A stretch of 46,440 nt of DNA. It comes from a virus. The stretch is taken from positions 1 through 46,440 of the IMG/VR virus record IMGVR_UViG_3300042923_001163; one strand, 5' to 3'. A program made the position numbers and the translations under genes. Shown piece by piece: positions 7,218-14,507 of the stretch. A model generated the notes under the pieces. That model was not told the origin of the DNA, searched no databases, and saw only the letters and a list, made by a program, of their open reading frames with translations. The first letter of the stretch is position 1. Every line of letters begins with the position of its first letter.

Positions 7218-7255
7218 AATAAAAGTTCCAAGGTTTTAGGCTTGGAACTTTTATT
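7218..7255. terminator. Bidirectional terminator
   Basis: A perfect 15-bp stem (AATAAAAGTTCCAAG and complement) with an 8-base loop, flanked by T-runs in both directions. It serves the convergent relaxation-type gene and the 313-aa gene. Confidence 0.9.
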
Positions 7256-8195
7256 AACTATCTAATACTTCTATATACTTAACGAAAATCAGGTTATCTT
7301 TCTTATAACCATTTATTGAAACTGTAGAATCAAAATATTCTTTTATGTCTTCTACAATATCATCATTTAATTTACACTTTACTTCTGTTTGATTAAAACC
7401 TGTAACATTTCTAAGTAAAAAGGTTAGTTTATCTAAATCTAATTCTCTAACGCATCCTTTTATTGATACTAGTTCTAATTCTTCGTTATTTTTATTCAAG
7501 GTATCGATTATCTTCTGTCTTACATTTCTGTTAATTATTAATTTTTCTTTACTTTTTACAGAATCCCCATAAAAAGTTATCCGGTTAATATTTTTATCAT
7601 CTGGCAAAGTCCTTATAACATTTACCATTAACTTTTCTTTTATATCATCATTAATGTTATTAATATATGTATCGTCATTATAACAAGCCCATTTAATTAT
7701 CTTAAAATAAGTTTCTAGTGATTTTTCAATACTCTTGTTCTCAAATAAGCCAGTTTGATATGGTGGTAACGATAATGATAAATTTATACTTCCTGGTTGA
7801 AAATCATTTAACTGAAAATCACTTAGCATAGCAATTTCTTTAGGGAATTTAGTCTTATAATTTAGTTCATTCAAAGCAGCATAAAAATTTTGGAGAGTTT
7901 TTCTAAAATTATTTAAAAATGATGAAACAACGCTAATAGGTGCTGAGCCATATCTAATAATTGGACCTTCTATATGTATATTCAGGTCACTTTTTTTAAT
8001 ATTGAAATACTCTAGTCCAGTATATTCATCTATAGCTTCTCTAAGTTCTCTTATTTTACGCACATAATAACTTGCCATTATCTTATATTGTTCTTCTCTA
8101 TCTGGCAATAATTGATCGCGAAATGACATAAGTATTTTTTCGAGTTTATCTATTTGTTTTTCAGCATACTTCTTTTCTTCATAACTCCTTATCAT
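7254..8195 (-). CDS. Unknown 313-aa partner of a nucleotidyltransferase
   Basis: A protein with a helical N-terminus (coiled coil about residues 5-60), a middle region that starts with a strand (IHIEGPIIRYGSAPI) and helices, and a C-terminal domain of about 80 residues that looks like a small beta-barrel (LVSIKGCVRELDLDK, then FNQTEVKCKLND and TVSINGYKKDN). It overlaps the nucleotidyltransferase gene by four bases (ATGA), so the two are a translationally coupled pair. The C-terminal pattern resembles domains in genes of defence and accessory islands, but no name can be given. Possibly the effector or antitoxin of a two-gene system. Confidence 0.65.
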   Translation of the reverse strand: MIRSYEEKKYAEKQIDKLEKILMSFRDQLLPDREEQYKIMASYYVRKIRELREAIDEYTGLEYFNIKKSDLNIHIEGPIIRYGSAPISVVSSFLNNFRKTLQNFYAALNELNYKTKFPKEIAMLSDFQLNDFQPGSINLSLSLPPYQTGLFENKSIEKSLETYFKIIKWACYNDDTYINNINDDIKEKLMVNVIRTLPDDKNINRITFYGDSVKSKEKLIINRNVRQKIIDTLNKNNEELELVSIKGCVRELDLDKLTFLLRNVTGFNQTEVKCKLNDDIVEDIKEYFDSTVSINGYKKDNLIFVKYIEVLDS

Positions 8196-8626
8196 AGTAT
8201 CACCCTTACTATACCCTTTCGCTTTCCAGGCTTGTCCTTGACATCTTGAGCCCAGTCAATTGTTTCTTCACCACTAAATGTTTCCAAAAATGAAGGTATT
8301 ATTTGTATTCCTCCAAAATGTATCTTAACGTACTCTTCATTTATTAATGTTAACCATTCCTGATTTAAATATTCAATGTCGTAAATTAATAATACATCAA
8401 TGTCGCTAGGAAATTCTTTATTTGTAACAAAACTTCCATCCATATATAGTTCATACTTAACATTGTACTTTTCAATACATTCAAGGTACTTCAAAAAATT
8501 ATTAAATAATTTTTTTCTGTGTTCTAAATTTTCAATAGAGCAAAATCTTTCCCTTGCTTCTTCAATTGTTGCTTTGTAAATTCCAACAGGTAGCACACCT
8601 TCGTTAGTAAAATCAGGTATTTCCAT
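8192..8626 (-). CDS. DUF6932-like nucleotidyltransferase
   Basis: A 144-aa protein with the polymerase-beta type nucleotidyltransferase signature: Gly64-Ser65 (YMDGSF) and Asp75-x-Asp77 (SDIDVLLIYD), the metal-binding pair. The N-terminal motif (EGVLPVGIYKATIEE) is typical of the DUF6932 group. It is too short for a full tRNA-modifying enzyme, being of minimal-NTase size (like MNT). Paired minimal NTases often act in toxin-antitoxin or abortive-infection modules by modifying a partner or RNA. The partner here is the 313-aa protein, translated by a 4-base overlap. Confidence 0.75.
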   Translation of the reverse strand: MEIPDFTNEGVLPVGIYKATIEEARERFCSIENLEHRKKLFNNFLKYLECIEKYNVKYELYMDGSFVTNKEFPSDIDVLLIYDIEYLNQEWLTLINEEYVKIHFGGIQIIPSFLETFSGEETIDWAQDVKDKPGKRKGIVRVIL

Positions 8627-8658
8627 TTAATCCTTAACCCCCGTACAGCAATATATTC

Positions 8659-8687
8659 TTGAACTCCCAAGATTATTACTATATAAT
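8659..8687 (+). promoter_or_regulatory. Strong promoter for a small RNA
   Basis: TTGAAC (8659-8664), exactly 17 bases, TATAAT (8682-8687). It reads on the plus strand, against the flanking genes, into a short terminator-ended segment with no gene. Confidence 0.75.
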
Positions 8688-8693
8688 AGAGGT

Positions 8694-8765
8694 AGGATTA
8701 CTTGGAAGTAAGTATATCAAGAAACTACTGTTAACTTGGCGGTTGAGGTAGTTTCTTTTTATTTT
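8694..8765 (+). ncRNA. Small RNA of about 70 nt
   Basis: Bounded by the promoter at 8659-8687 and a terminator with stem AAGAAACTAC / GTAGTTTCTT (8719-8728 and 8748-8757) plus TTTTTATTTT. No frame with a ribosome site lies inside. This form suits an antisense-type antitoxin RNA of a type I system or a regulatory RNA. No toxin frame overlapping it on the minus strand was found, so it may be an orphan or act in trans. Confidence 0.6.
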
Positions 8766-8823
8766 AGTATAATACCATTAACATAGACAAGCAAGATTTT
8801 CGACACATATTGTCAAAAAATAA

Positions 8824-8863
8824 AAAAAGTACTTAGAAGAGTTTCATCTTCTAGGTACTTTTT
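8824..8863. terminator. Bidirectional terminator after the endolysin gene
   Basis: A 17-bp stem (AAAAAGTACTTAGAAGA with its complement, one wobble) and a 6-base loop, with A/T runs on both sides. It directly follows the endolysin stop. Confidence 0.85.
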
Positions 8864-9799
8864 CTAAGATATTAACTTATTCCAAGTGTTAGGTCCTACT
8901 TTCCCATCTAAACCTAAACCATTTGCTCCCTGGTATCTTATTACTGATGCCTTTGTTGCATTGCCAAAATCACCATCTATAATACTTCCAACTCTATGCT
9001 GCAGATATCTAACAGCTATTCCAGTACTCCCAACCTTAAGCAAAGGCTTAGTTAAGATTGTATTAATAGCATTCCAAGTTTGTTGTCCTGCTATTCCATC
9101 TACATCTAATCTGCAGATGCTCTGTAGCCTTTTTACAGCCTCTTTTGTCCTGTTACCAAGTATTCCATCCTCCACTAACGAATTACCCTTTCCATCGTGT
9201 ATATGCAGTTTATTTAATATTTGCTGTAACTTCAAGACTTCATTATTTACTGTTGGTTGTACTATTGGAGGTACTATAGGCTTTCCTATCATTATATTTA
9301 TTGCTTCTTGTACCTCTGCCCTAAACATATCTACAGTTTTACCGTAGTTTGCAAAGTAAGCTATAGGATCCTGGTGATTAGTTTCTTTCCACTTTGCAGA
9401 TACTTCCGCATGAGACATTAAGGTATCTTTATTAATTTCAGTAACCTTAATTACATTCACATGAACATAAGCAAATAGCCATATTGCCCTTTCCCAAATC
9501 TCCTCAAACTTAGCAGCATCATTATAATTACATAGTTCTATACCTATGTAATTCCTGTTTGCTGTTCCTCCAGCGTGCCAAGCCTGCTCATTCCACGGTA
9601 CAGTCTGAGTTATGCTGTCATAGTCTACAAAAGCATGAACAGAAACACTTCTTCCACCTGCTCCGTTATTAAAGTAATTAAACTCATTCTCGTCAGAAGC
9701 ACCTGGAGTGGCTGTTTCATGAAGTACAGTTCCCTTTGCGTTTAAAGTCTTATATGATCTGTTTTTACTTATAAGTTTTTCATTTATTATATAGCTCAC
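8864..9799 (-). CDS. Endolysin: N-acetylmuramoyl-L-alanine amidase
   Basis: A 311-aa peptidoglycan hydrolase that cuts the bond between muramic acid and L-alanine to lyse the host. Residues about 20-150 are an Amidase_2 domain with zinc-ligand histidines visible in VLHETA and SHAEV, plus NYIGIELCNYN. Two peptidoglycan-binding repeats follow, about residues 187-250 and 255-311 (each with DG.LG..T or GDFGN.T and WN.I/L.. patterns). No signal peptide, so release depends on the neighbouring holin gene upstream. Confidence 0.92.
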   Translation of the reverse strand: MSYIINEKLISKNRSYKTLNAKGTVLHETATPGASDENEFNYFNNGAGGRSVSVHAFVDYDSITQTVPWNEQAWHAGGTANRNYIGIELCNYNDAAKFEEIWERAIWLFAYVHVNVIKVTEINKDTLMSHAEVSAKWKETNHQDPIAYFANYGKTVDMFRAEVQEAINIMIGKPIVPPIVQPTVNNEVLKLQQILNKLHIHDGKGNSLVEDGILGNRTKEAVKRLQSICRLDVDGIAGQQTWNAINTILTKPLLKVGSTGIAVRYLQHRVGSIIDGDFGNATKASVIRYQGANGLGLDGKVGPNTWNKLIS

Positions 9800-9833
9800 A
9801 ATATCTTCCTCCCTTAAAATTGAAATATAAAAA

Positions 9834-9849
9834 GGAGCCGTTAAGCTCC
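9834..9849 (-). terminator. Weak hairpin between holin and endolysin
   Basis: GGAGC, loop of six, GCTCC, followed on the minus strand by T-rich bases. It may reduce read-through from holin into endolysin. Confidence 0.55.
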
Positions 9850-10293
9850 TTAACTATCCTTACTTTCACTTTTCTTTTTAAGTATATCTATAGCATTCGT
9901 TACTGCAGGTGGCATCTTTATTCCCATCAGCCCGGCATTTTCTACTATAGATAAACATTCATTGACCATAAAACCTATAATTGTAGCAGTTCTAATAAAA
10001 CCATTAGAACCAAGAACAATATCAATCTGGTTAACCATAACTAGAATTAATAAAATAAACACTTTTTTAATAAGCCCTATGAATCCTGCTTTGCTTTGAG
10101 CTCCGCCTGTTTCCGTTTTTGGTGAACTCTTGAAAACCAAAGCAACTATTAAACCTGTTAAATAGTCTATAGCCATAGCTACTAAAAATGCTATTAACAC
10201 TGGTGTTTTACCTCCTAGAGCACTTACTGCTGCCCCTCCTATTAAGCCTAAACCTATGAATATATTGTTTTTTATATTTAATAACCCATCCAT
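9850..10293 (-). CDS. Phage holin (toxin secretion/lysis holin family)
   Basis: A 147-aa membrane protein with three to four hydrophobic segments (about residues 12-28, 30-52, 72-90 and a weaker one near 105-125). The sequence pattern (ALVAMAIDYLTGLI, then KKVFILLILVMVNQID) fits the holin family PF05105 common in Clostridium phages. It makes membrane holes that let the endolysin reach the wall. It is adjacent to the endolysin gene on the same strand. Confidence 0.88.
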   Translation of the reverse strand: MDGLLNIKNNIFIGLGLIGGAAVSALGGKTPVLIAFLVAMAIDYLTGLIVALVFKSSPKTETGGAQSKAGFIGLIKKVFILLILVMVNQIDIVLGSNGFIRTATIIGFMVNECLSIVENAGLMGIKMPPAVTNAIDILKKKSESKDS

Positions 10294-10327
10294 TTTATAC
10301 CCTCCTTATATTTAAATAAAATAAAAA

Positions 10328-10346
10328 AGCACCCTATTTGGATGCT
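10328..10346 (-). terminator. Terminator after the 136-aa secreted protein
   Basis: On the minus strand AGCATCC, AAATA, GGGTGCT, then TTTTTTAT. It overlaps the last codons of the secreted-protein gene. A very similar hairpin is at 30649-30668. Confidence 0.75.
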
Positions 10347-10744
10347 TGATATGTGTCATTTATTTTCAGAATTTCTTTTCTGTAGAATTCCCTTGATTTT
10401 TCTTTTTCTGCTTTGCTTTCAGATATGTTTCCATTTAATCCATAGTAAGCTCTATAATCTATATAAGCTAACCATACATCATCAATTATTATTTTTTCAT
10501 TCTCTGAAAACGAAGCGTATTCCTTAGAAGCAATATCCCCTCTATATCTTTTTATGTAACCATCTACTATCGCCATATCAGAATCATCAAGTTGTTTATT
10601 CCCATTCATTGATTTTGCCAACAAAGATAAGATTACTTTGCTGTCACTCATCAATCCTTTGCTAACATTGCTATTTGCTGCTACTAAAAATGTTGATAGT
10701 ATAATCAAAGTTAAAGTTGTTATTATAACTAATATTTTTTTCAT
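10334..10744 (-). CDS. Secreted 136-aa protein of unknown function
   Basis: It begins with a clear signal peptide (MKKILVIITTLTLIILSTFLVAA; cleavage expected near residue 23) followed by a soluble helical domain rich in charged residues. There is no lipobox cysteine and no further membrane helix. It stands between the tail and lysis genes with its own terminator, the usual place for lysogenic-conversion cargo. Superinfection exclusion or another envelope role is possible; nothing in the sequence settles this. Confidence 0.6.
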   Translation of the reverse strand: MKKILVIITTLTLIILSTFLVAANSNVSKGLMSDSKVILSLLAKSMNGNKQLDDSDMAIVDGYIKRYRGDIASKEYASFSENEKIIIDDVWLAYIDYRAYYGLNGNISESKAEKEKSREFYRKEILKINDTYQASK

Positions 10745-10791
10745 TAATTAACCACCTCACTACAATTATACCACAATCTGCTAAAATGCAA

Positions 10792-12546
10792 CTATCTCGC
10801 TTGAATAAATATTTGAGAATAAACTATAGCGTCTATTCTTCCATTTTGTGCTGTGCTAATCTCTATTTTATTATTTCCTATCGCTACTTTATCAGTTATA
10901 TCTATATCCAATTGATCAAATGCTGAGTTACCATCACCCAAAGTCAAACCAACATCAATACCATTAACTTTTATTTTTACGCTCTTTGGACAAGTGCTCT
11001 CATAGATGCCATATTCTAATCCGTGAGCATGATTTGGGAGAGTAACGTTATGTTTATGACTTGGAAGATTGATTTTGTGGCTATGTGCTAATGCAGTTAC
11101 TAATATTTCGTGATAGTGATAGTTAGGGTCATTGCCTGGATCAGGTATATTAAAAGTTGTATCAATAGTATCAGGGAATAATGTAAATTCTGGCATATTA
11201 GTTTCCGCATTAATAACCCCTCCTCCACTTTCACTAGTTAATGCACCACTTCCTCCGCTTGATGCTGCCTTTTCATAAGCCCTATATTTTCTTCCATGGA
11301 CATTTAAATATACTCTGTTAATATTAATAGTTTCCTTAGGTATATCTAAATCAAATTCAACAGGATGCTCTGCATCAGCATTTTCAGCCTTGCTCAATGC
11401 GAAAATACATGTGGACCCTTGAGGTGCGTTCTCTAAGGTTAAATTACGCTGTTTAAGGTCAATTATCTGATCTGTTAAAGTTATAGGCCTTGTACTAAAT
11501 ATAAGCTTTGGATTCCAAGGAGCATTAAGCAAATCTCTTTCTCTTTCAATTACTCTAGAATATACATCTAGATTCATTACATCAACCAAAGTTTTTAGTG
11601 TATCCCCAAGTTCGTACTTCTCATTTTCATGACCTGGAAGAACTGAAAGATCTATAGCTGTTTGTTCAAAAGAAAATTTAGGCTGCTTCTTTTCATTCAA
11701 TACTGTTTGCCCATAGATTTTAAGAGTATCTGCATTCTGAATATCCTTATTTGTTATTACATCTTCTATAACTCCATATTGCGCTATAGCTTCGCTATCT
11801 TCTATATAATCCACTTCGTTATTTACTTTGGTTATATCTAATTGATTTATACCTTCGCCATAACCTAGAGGAATAACTCTTGTAATTACATCCGTAGGAT
11901 CATACTCCCTGATTATCTCTTTTAGGTTATATCTCAGCCTTATTTCAACATTATTGTTTGCGCCTTGAGCAATAAGATAATCTAGAAATAGTTGTCCACT
12001 CCTTTCCTGAACCCTTAAATCTCCTCCAAGGACATTCTTAATCTTTCTAACTATGGCATTTAAAGTACTTTCATAATTAGTATCTATAGTTATGGGTTGA
12101 GTTAATTCAACAGTCCCGAGGTGAATTTTTCTATCATCAGTAACTTTTAAATTATGTTGATAGAGTAAATACTCTAATATCTGATAAGGTGTTTGATTTT
12201 CAAAGTGCCATCTTCTTGTATTGCTATCAATCAAATAGTTCATAGCTCCTTCACAGGTTACTTGATTAATAAAACTACCATCAGAACCCATACCGTCTTT
12301 TGTCGGTATCACTCTCCCTGAAAATATAATTGAATTATCCCTAGTATCATAAACTTTTACCTTAGTATTCAATCCCCTAATCTTATCGTATCCTGGATTA
12401 TCATAAGAAATAGAAAGTGAAAGCATCTCCGCTTGAGATAACCGTTCTCTTATACCCAGAGCGAGAATATGCGGTGCTTCTTTTGATGGGTTTGGCACAT
12501 GGATTAATGTTTCTACACCATTATTAAAGATTGAAACTTGATACAC
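10792..12546 (-). CDS. Tail-tip protein (prophage tail/Tal type)
   Basis: A 584-aa minor structural protein. Its N-terminal ~350 residues match the prophage tail (gp27-like hub) group, with motifs such as SISYDNPGYDKI and the early SGRVIPTKDG. No peptidase domain is visible behind it. The C-terminal ~230 residues change character and hold a run of His-x-His pairs around residues 485-515 (YHYHE, AHSHK, SHKHN, NHAHG), a pattern that binds metals in trimeric tail fibres. It likely sits at the tail tip and touches the host receptor. It is separated from the other tail genes by the radical SAM insert. Confidence 0.75.
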   Translation of the reverse strand: MYQVSIFNNGVETLIHVPNPSKEAPHILALGIRERLSQAEMLSLSISYDNPGYDKIRGLNTKVKVYDTRDNSIIFSGRVIPTKDGMGSDGSFINQVTCEGAMNYLIDSNTRRWHFENQTPYQILEYLLYQHNLKVTDDRKIHLGTVELTQPITIDTNYESTLNAIVRKIKNVLGGDLRVQERSGQLFLDYLIAQGANNNVEIRLRYNLKEIIREYDPTDVITRVIPLGYGEGINQLDITKVNNEVDYIEDSEAIAQYGVIEDVITNKDIQNADTLKIYGQTVLNEKKQPKFSFEQTAIDLSVLPGHENEKYELGDTLKTLVDVMNLDVYSRVIERERDLLNAPWNPKLIFSTRPITLTDQIIDLKQRNLTLENAPQGSTCIFALSKAENADAEHPVEFDLDIPKETININRVYLNVHGRKYRAYEKAASSGGSGALTSESGGGVINAETNMPEFTLFPDTIDTTFNIPDPGNDPNYHYHEILVTALAHSHKINLPSHKHNVTLPNHAHGLEYGIYESTCPKSVKIKVNGIDVGLTLGDGNSAFDQLDIDITDKVAIGNNKIEISTAQNGRIDAIVYSQIFIQAR

Positions 12547-12571
12547 TGAATCACCTCCTGATTAAAATAAT

Positions 12572-12597
12572 AAGAGAGCAGTTTTTTCTACTCTCTT
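12572..12597 (-). terminator. Hairpin upstream of the tail-tip gene
   Basis: AAGAGAG / CTCTCTT stem with a 12-base loop, then T/A-rich bases on the minus strand. It may end transcription before the tail-tip gene or control it. Confidence 0.45.
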
Positions 12598-12712
12598 GCT
12601 GCGACCTATGTTCCGAAATTCCTTTTTCCTCAAAAGTGTTGATATATCAGCATTTGTGAGCATTTTTGAGGAAGAATATTTACTATTGAGCATTAGTTTT
12701 GAGCATTAAAAA

Positions 12713-12729
12713 ACACCCTTTTGAGTGCT
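12713..12729 (-). terminator. Terminator after the radical SAM gene
   Basis: On the minus strand GCACTC, AAAA, GGGTGT, then a T-run. It lies sixteen bases past the radical SAM stop. Confidence 0.6.
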
Positions 12730-12744
12730 TACTTTTGCTGTATA

Positions 12745-13599
12745 TTAATGTTTCTTGTAATCTTCCCATTTTACTGTCCTGAATATTGCTTTATGATTTA
12801 CCCACCTAGCAAAATCCTTTTGGTATCTATCAGACTTATCATAAGTCATTACAAAAGGATCAATCTTTAATTCTCTAAGCTTTTCTACTCTATATAAATC
12901 TTCTTCAGGTGTTGACCAATAACCTATAAGCACATAGCACATAAGTTTATAGGGTTTTAAATATTTTATAACTTCCTGAAGTTTTGGAACTATATTATGT
13001 TTTGGATTATCCCAGGCTATGTGTATTTGCTTATGCCTTTTAATCTTATTAAGATAATAAGCACATTCTTCATTCATAGTCCTTATATCTATTCCATGAA
13101 AGTTTACAGGCTGACCTATTCTCAATAAATCTTCTGCTGCATCTTTCCACAATGGATTAGCGAAGAAGTTATTATCCAACACCTCAATATGCTTTCCGTT
13201 AGGATTAAGGCTCATAGGCTCAACAGGATGGATATTGCCTTCCTTATCCTTGACTACGCAGAATGGACAGCTCCTAGTGCAGCCTCGGCTGAAAAACTGC
13301 ATTGTATAATCACATTCGGGATATATTGAGTAATCCAAATCTAATTGTTTTTCTATATATTCGGGAAGCCTTGCATGTATGTCATAACCTGTACCACCTT
13401 TGATAATTTCGCAATCTGGAAAATACTCAATATCTTCACTAAATTTAAATAATTTGCTTATATACAGTTTATCTATCTGCCGGTCTGTAAGAGCATTAAA
13501 CCATTCAATATTGTCACCTTGGCTTTTGTGGAAAGCTGATATTTTCATCATGGCGATATTAGCCATCTTTGAATCTAAATCCAATAGCCTTACTTCCAC
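12745..13599 (-). CDS. Radical SAM protein
   Basis: A 284-aa protein with the radical SAM cluster motif C-x3-C-x2-C at Cys107, Cys111 and Cys114 (RGCTRSCPFC). These ligate a 4Fe-4S cluster that splits S-adenosylmethionine to start radical chemistry. The N-terminal ~100 residues look like a B12-binding-type nucleotide fold without its histidine. No second cysteine cluster is visible, so no SPASM domain. Substrate unknown. It sits between two tail genes beside a DNA-binding protein and has its own terminator, so it is accessory cargo. Confidence 0.85.
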   Translation of the reverse strand: MEVRLLDLDSKMANIAMMKISAFHKSQGDNIEWFNALTDRQIDKLYISKLFKFSEDIEYFPDCEIIKGGTGYDIHARLPEYIEKQLDLDYSIYPECDYTMQFFSRGCTRSCPFCVVKDKEGNIHPVEPMSLNPNGKHIEVLDNNFFANPLWKDAAEDLLRIGQPVNFHGIDIRTMNEECAYYLNKIKRHKQIHIAWDNPKHNIVPKLQEVIKYLKPYKLMCYVLIGYWSTPEEDLYRVEKLRELKIDPFVMTYDKSDRYQKDFARWVNHKAIFRTVKWEDYKKH

Positions 13600-13619
13600 A
13601 TACCCATCCCCTTTACTAT

Positions 13620-14117
13620 TTATTTTTTATATCTTTTTATAAATATGTTCTTAAGTGTATCTTCACTCATTCCTTCTACTGCTTCTTTTAAGCCTTCTAA
13701 GATATCTTTAGAAGTTCTATTACTAGTGTTGCCTATCATAAATCTAGTGTCATAAACATGCTTAGTTATTACATGATGCACTTGCTCTAGCTTTGTCAAT
13801 TTTAGCTCGCATAATTTATTAACTGCATTAAGCAATTCATACTCTAAAACTTCTAAATCACCTTCAACATCACCTTCAACTTTGAAATTATGGTATTGTT
13901 GAATCACTTTCAATAAGGCATCCTTAATAGTTTTTTCTTCTAAGTTTCCATAAACTCTAATCATTGCGGACTTAGTTATTAACCATACCTTACCTGACTT
14001 TCTATAATCAACACCTTCAACAAACTTCTTACTTGACACAGCTCTTCTTAAAGTGCTATCATCTAATCCCCATAATTCACTAGCTTCAGTTGTTGTTAAT
14101 ATATCGTTTATAAACAT
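13620..14117 (-). CDS. DNA-binding protein, excisionase/HTH-17-like
   Basis: A 165-aa protein whose first ~55 residues form a winged helix-turn-helix of the excisionase/MerR-like type (LTTTEASELWGLDDSTLRRA, then WLITKSAM). The rest is helical, with acidic residues and coiled-coil potential near residues 80-125. An 8-bp palindrome lies 35 bases upstream, a likely operator for itself. With the radical SAM gene directly downstream (20-base gap) it forms a two-gene cargo unit and probably controls it. Confidence 0.65.
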   Translation of the reverse strand: MFINDILTTTEASELWGLDDSTLRRAVSSKKFVEGVDYRKSGKVWLITKSAMIRVYGNLEEKTIKDALLKVIQQYHNFKVEGDVEGDLEVLEYELLNAVNKLCELKLTKLEQVHHVITKHVYDTRFMIGNTSNRTSKDILEGLKEAVEGMSEDTLKNIFIKRYKK

Positions 14118-14151
14118 TTAAATCACTCCTATGTTTTATTATAATACTATT

Positions 14152-14171
14152 ATATCACGTATTCGTGATAT
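14152..14171. promoter_or_regulatory. Palindromic operator candidate
   Basis: ATATCACG, TATT, CGTGATAT: a perfect 8-bp inverted repeat upstream of the HTH gene, with a weaker ACAC/GTGT pair next to it. Likely autoregulation. Confidence 0.6.
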
Positions 14172-14210
14172 ATATACACGTTTTAGTGTAAAAGTGATTT
14201 AAAATTAAAA

Positions 14211-14228
14211 GACACCCTTTCGAGTGCC
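14211..14228. terminator. Terminator after the RHH gene
   Basis: GGCACTC, GAAA, GGGTGTC on the minus strand followed by a T-run, immediately after the stop of the 55-aa protein. Confidence 0.7.
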
Positions 14229-14229
14229 T

Positions 14230-14397
14230 TTACTTCTTATTCTTTAATTCTTCTAACATTTTTTCTTCTTCAATAAACTCTTTCATTTTCATGGTTACCC
14301 ATGTAGAAATCTTCATCCCCTTGCGCCCAGCATACTTGCAGAACTCTTCAAAGGTTTCAGGATCTACAGATATATTTTGCCTTCTTACTGCTGCCAT
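14230..14397 (-). CDS. Ribbon-helix-helix regulator, 55 aa
   Basis: A small protein with GAGGTG before the ATG at 14397. RHH pattern: short strand (VRRQNISVD) then two helices (ETFEEFCKYAGRKG and ISTWVTMKMKEFIEEE). Its own terminator and two palindromes upstream (14451-14468) show an autonomous regulator, probably of itself or of the neighbouring cargo or tail fibre genes. It resembles the CopG/omega-type group. Confidence 0.65.
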   Translation of the reverse strand: MAAVRRQNISVDPETFEEFCKYAGRKGMKISTWVTMKMKEFIEEEKMLEELKNKK

Positions 14398-14450
14398 ATA
14401 ATCACCTCTTTATGGGTAATTATACCACTATTATACATTCATGGCTTATC

Positions 14451-14468
14451 GTGTGTAATAATACACAC
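14451..14468. promoter_or_regulatory. Palindromic operator candidate for the RHH gene
   Basis: GTGTGTA, ATAA, TACACAC. Two further TACAC elements follow at about 14470-14490. It lies about 55 bases upstream of the RHH start, so it suits binding by that protein. Confidence 0.55.
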
Positions 14469-14507
14469 TACTACACACTTTTATACACCATATGTTCCTA
14501 TTGCGAA

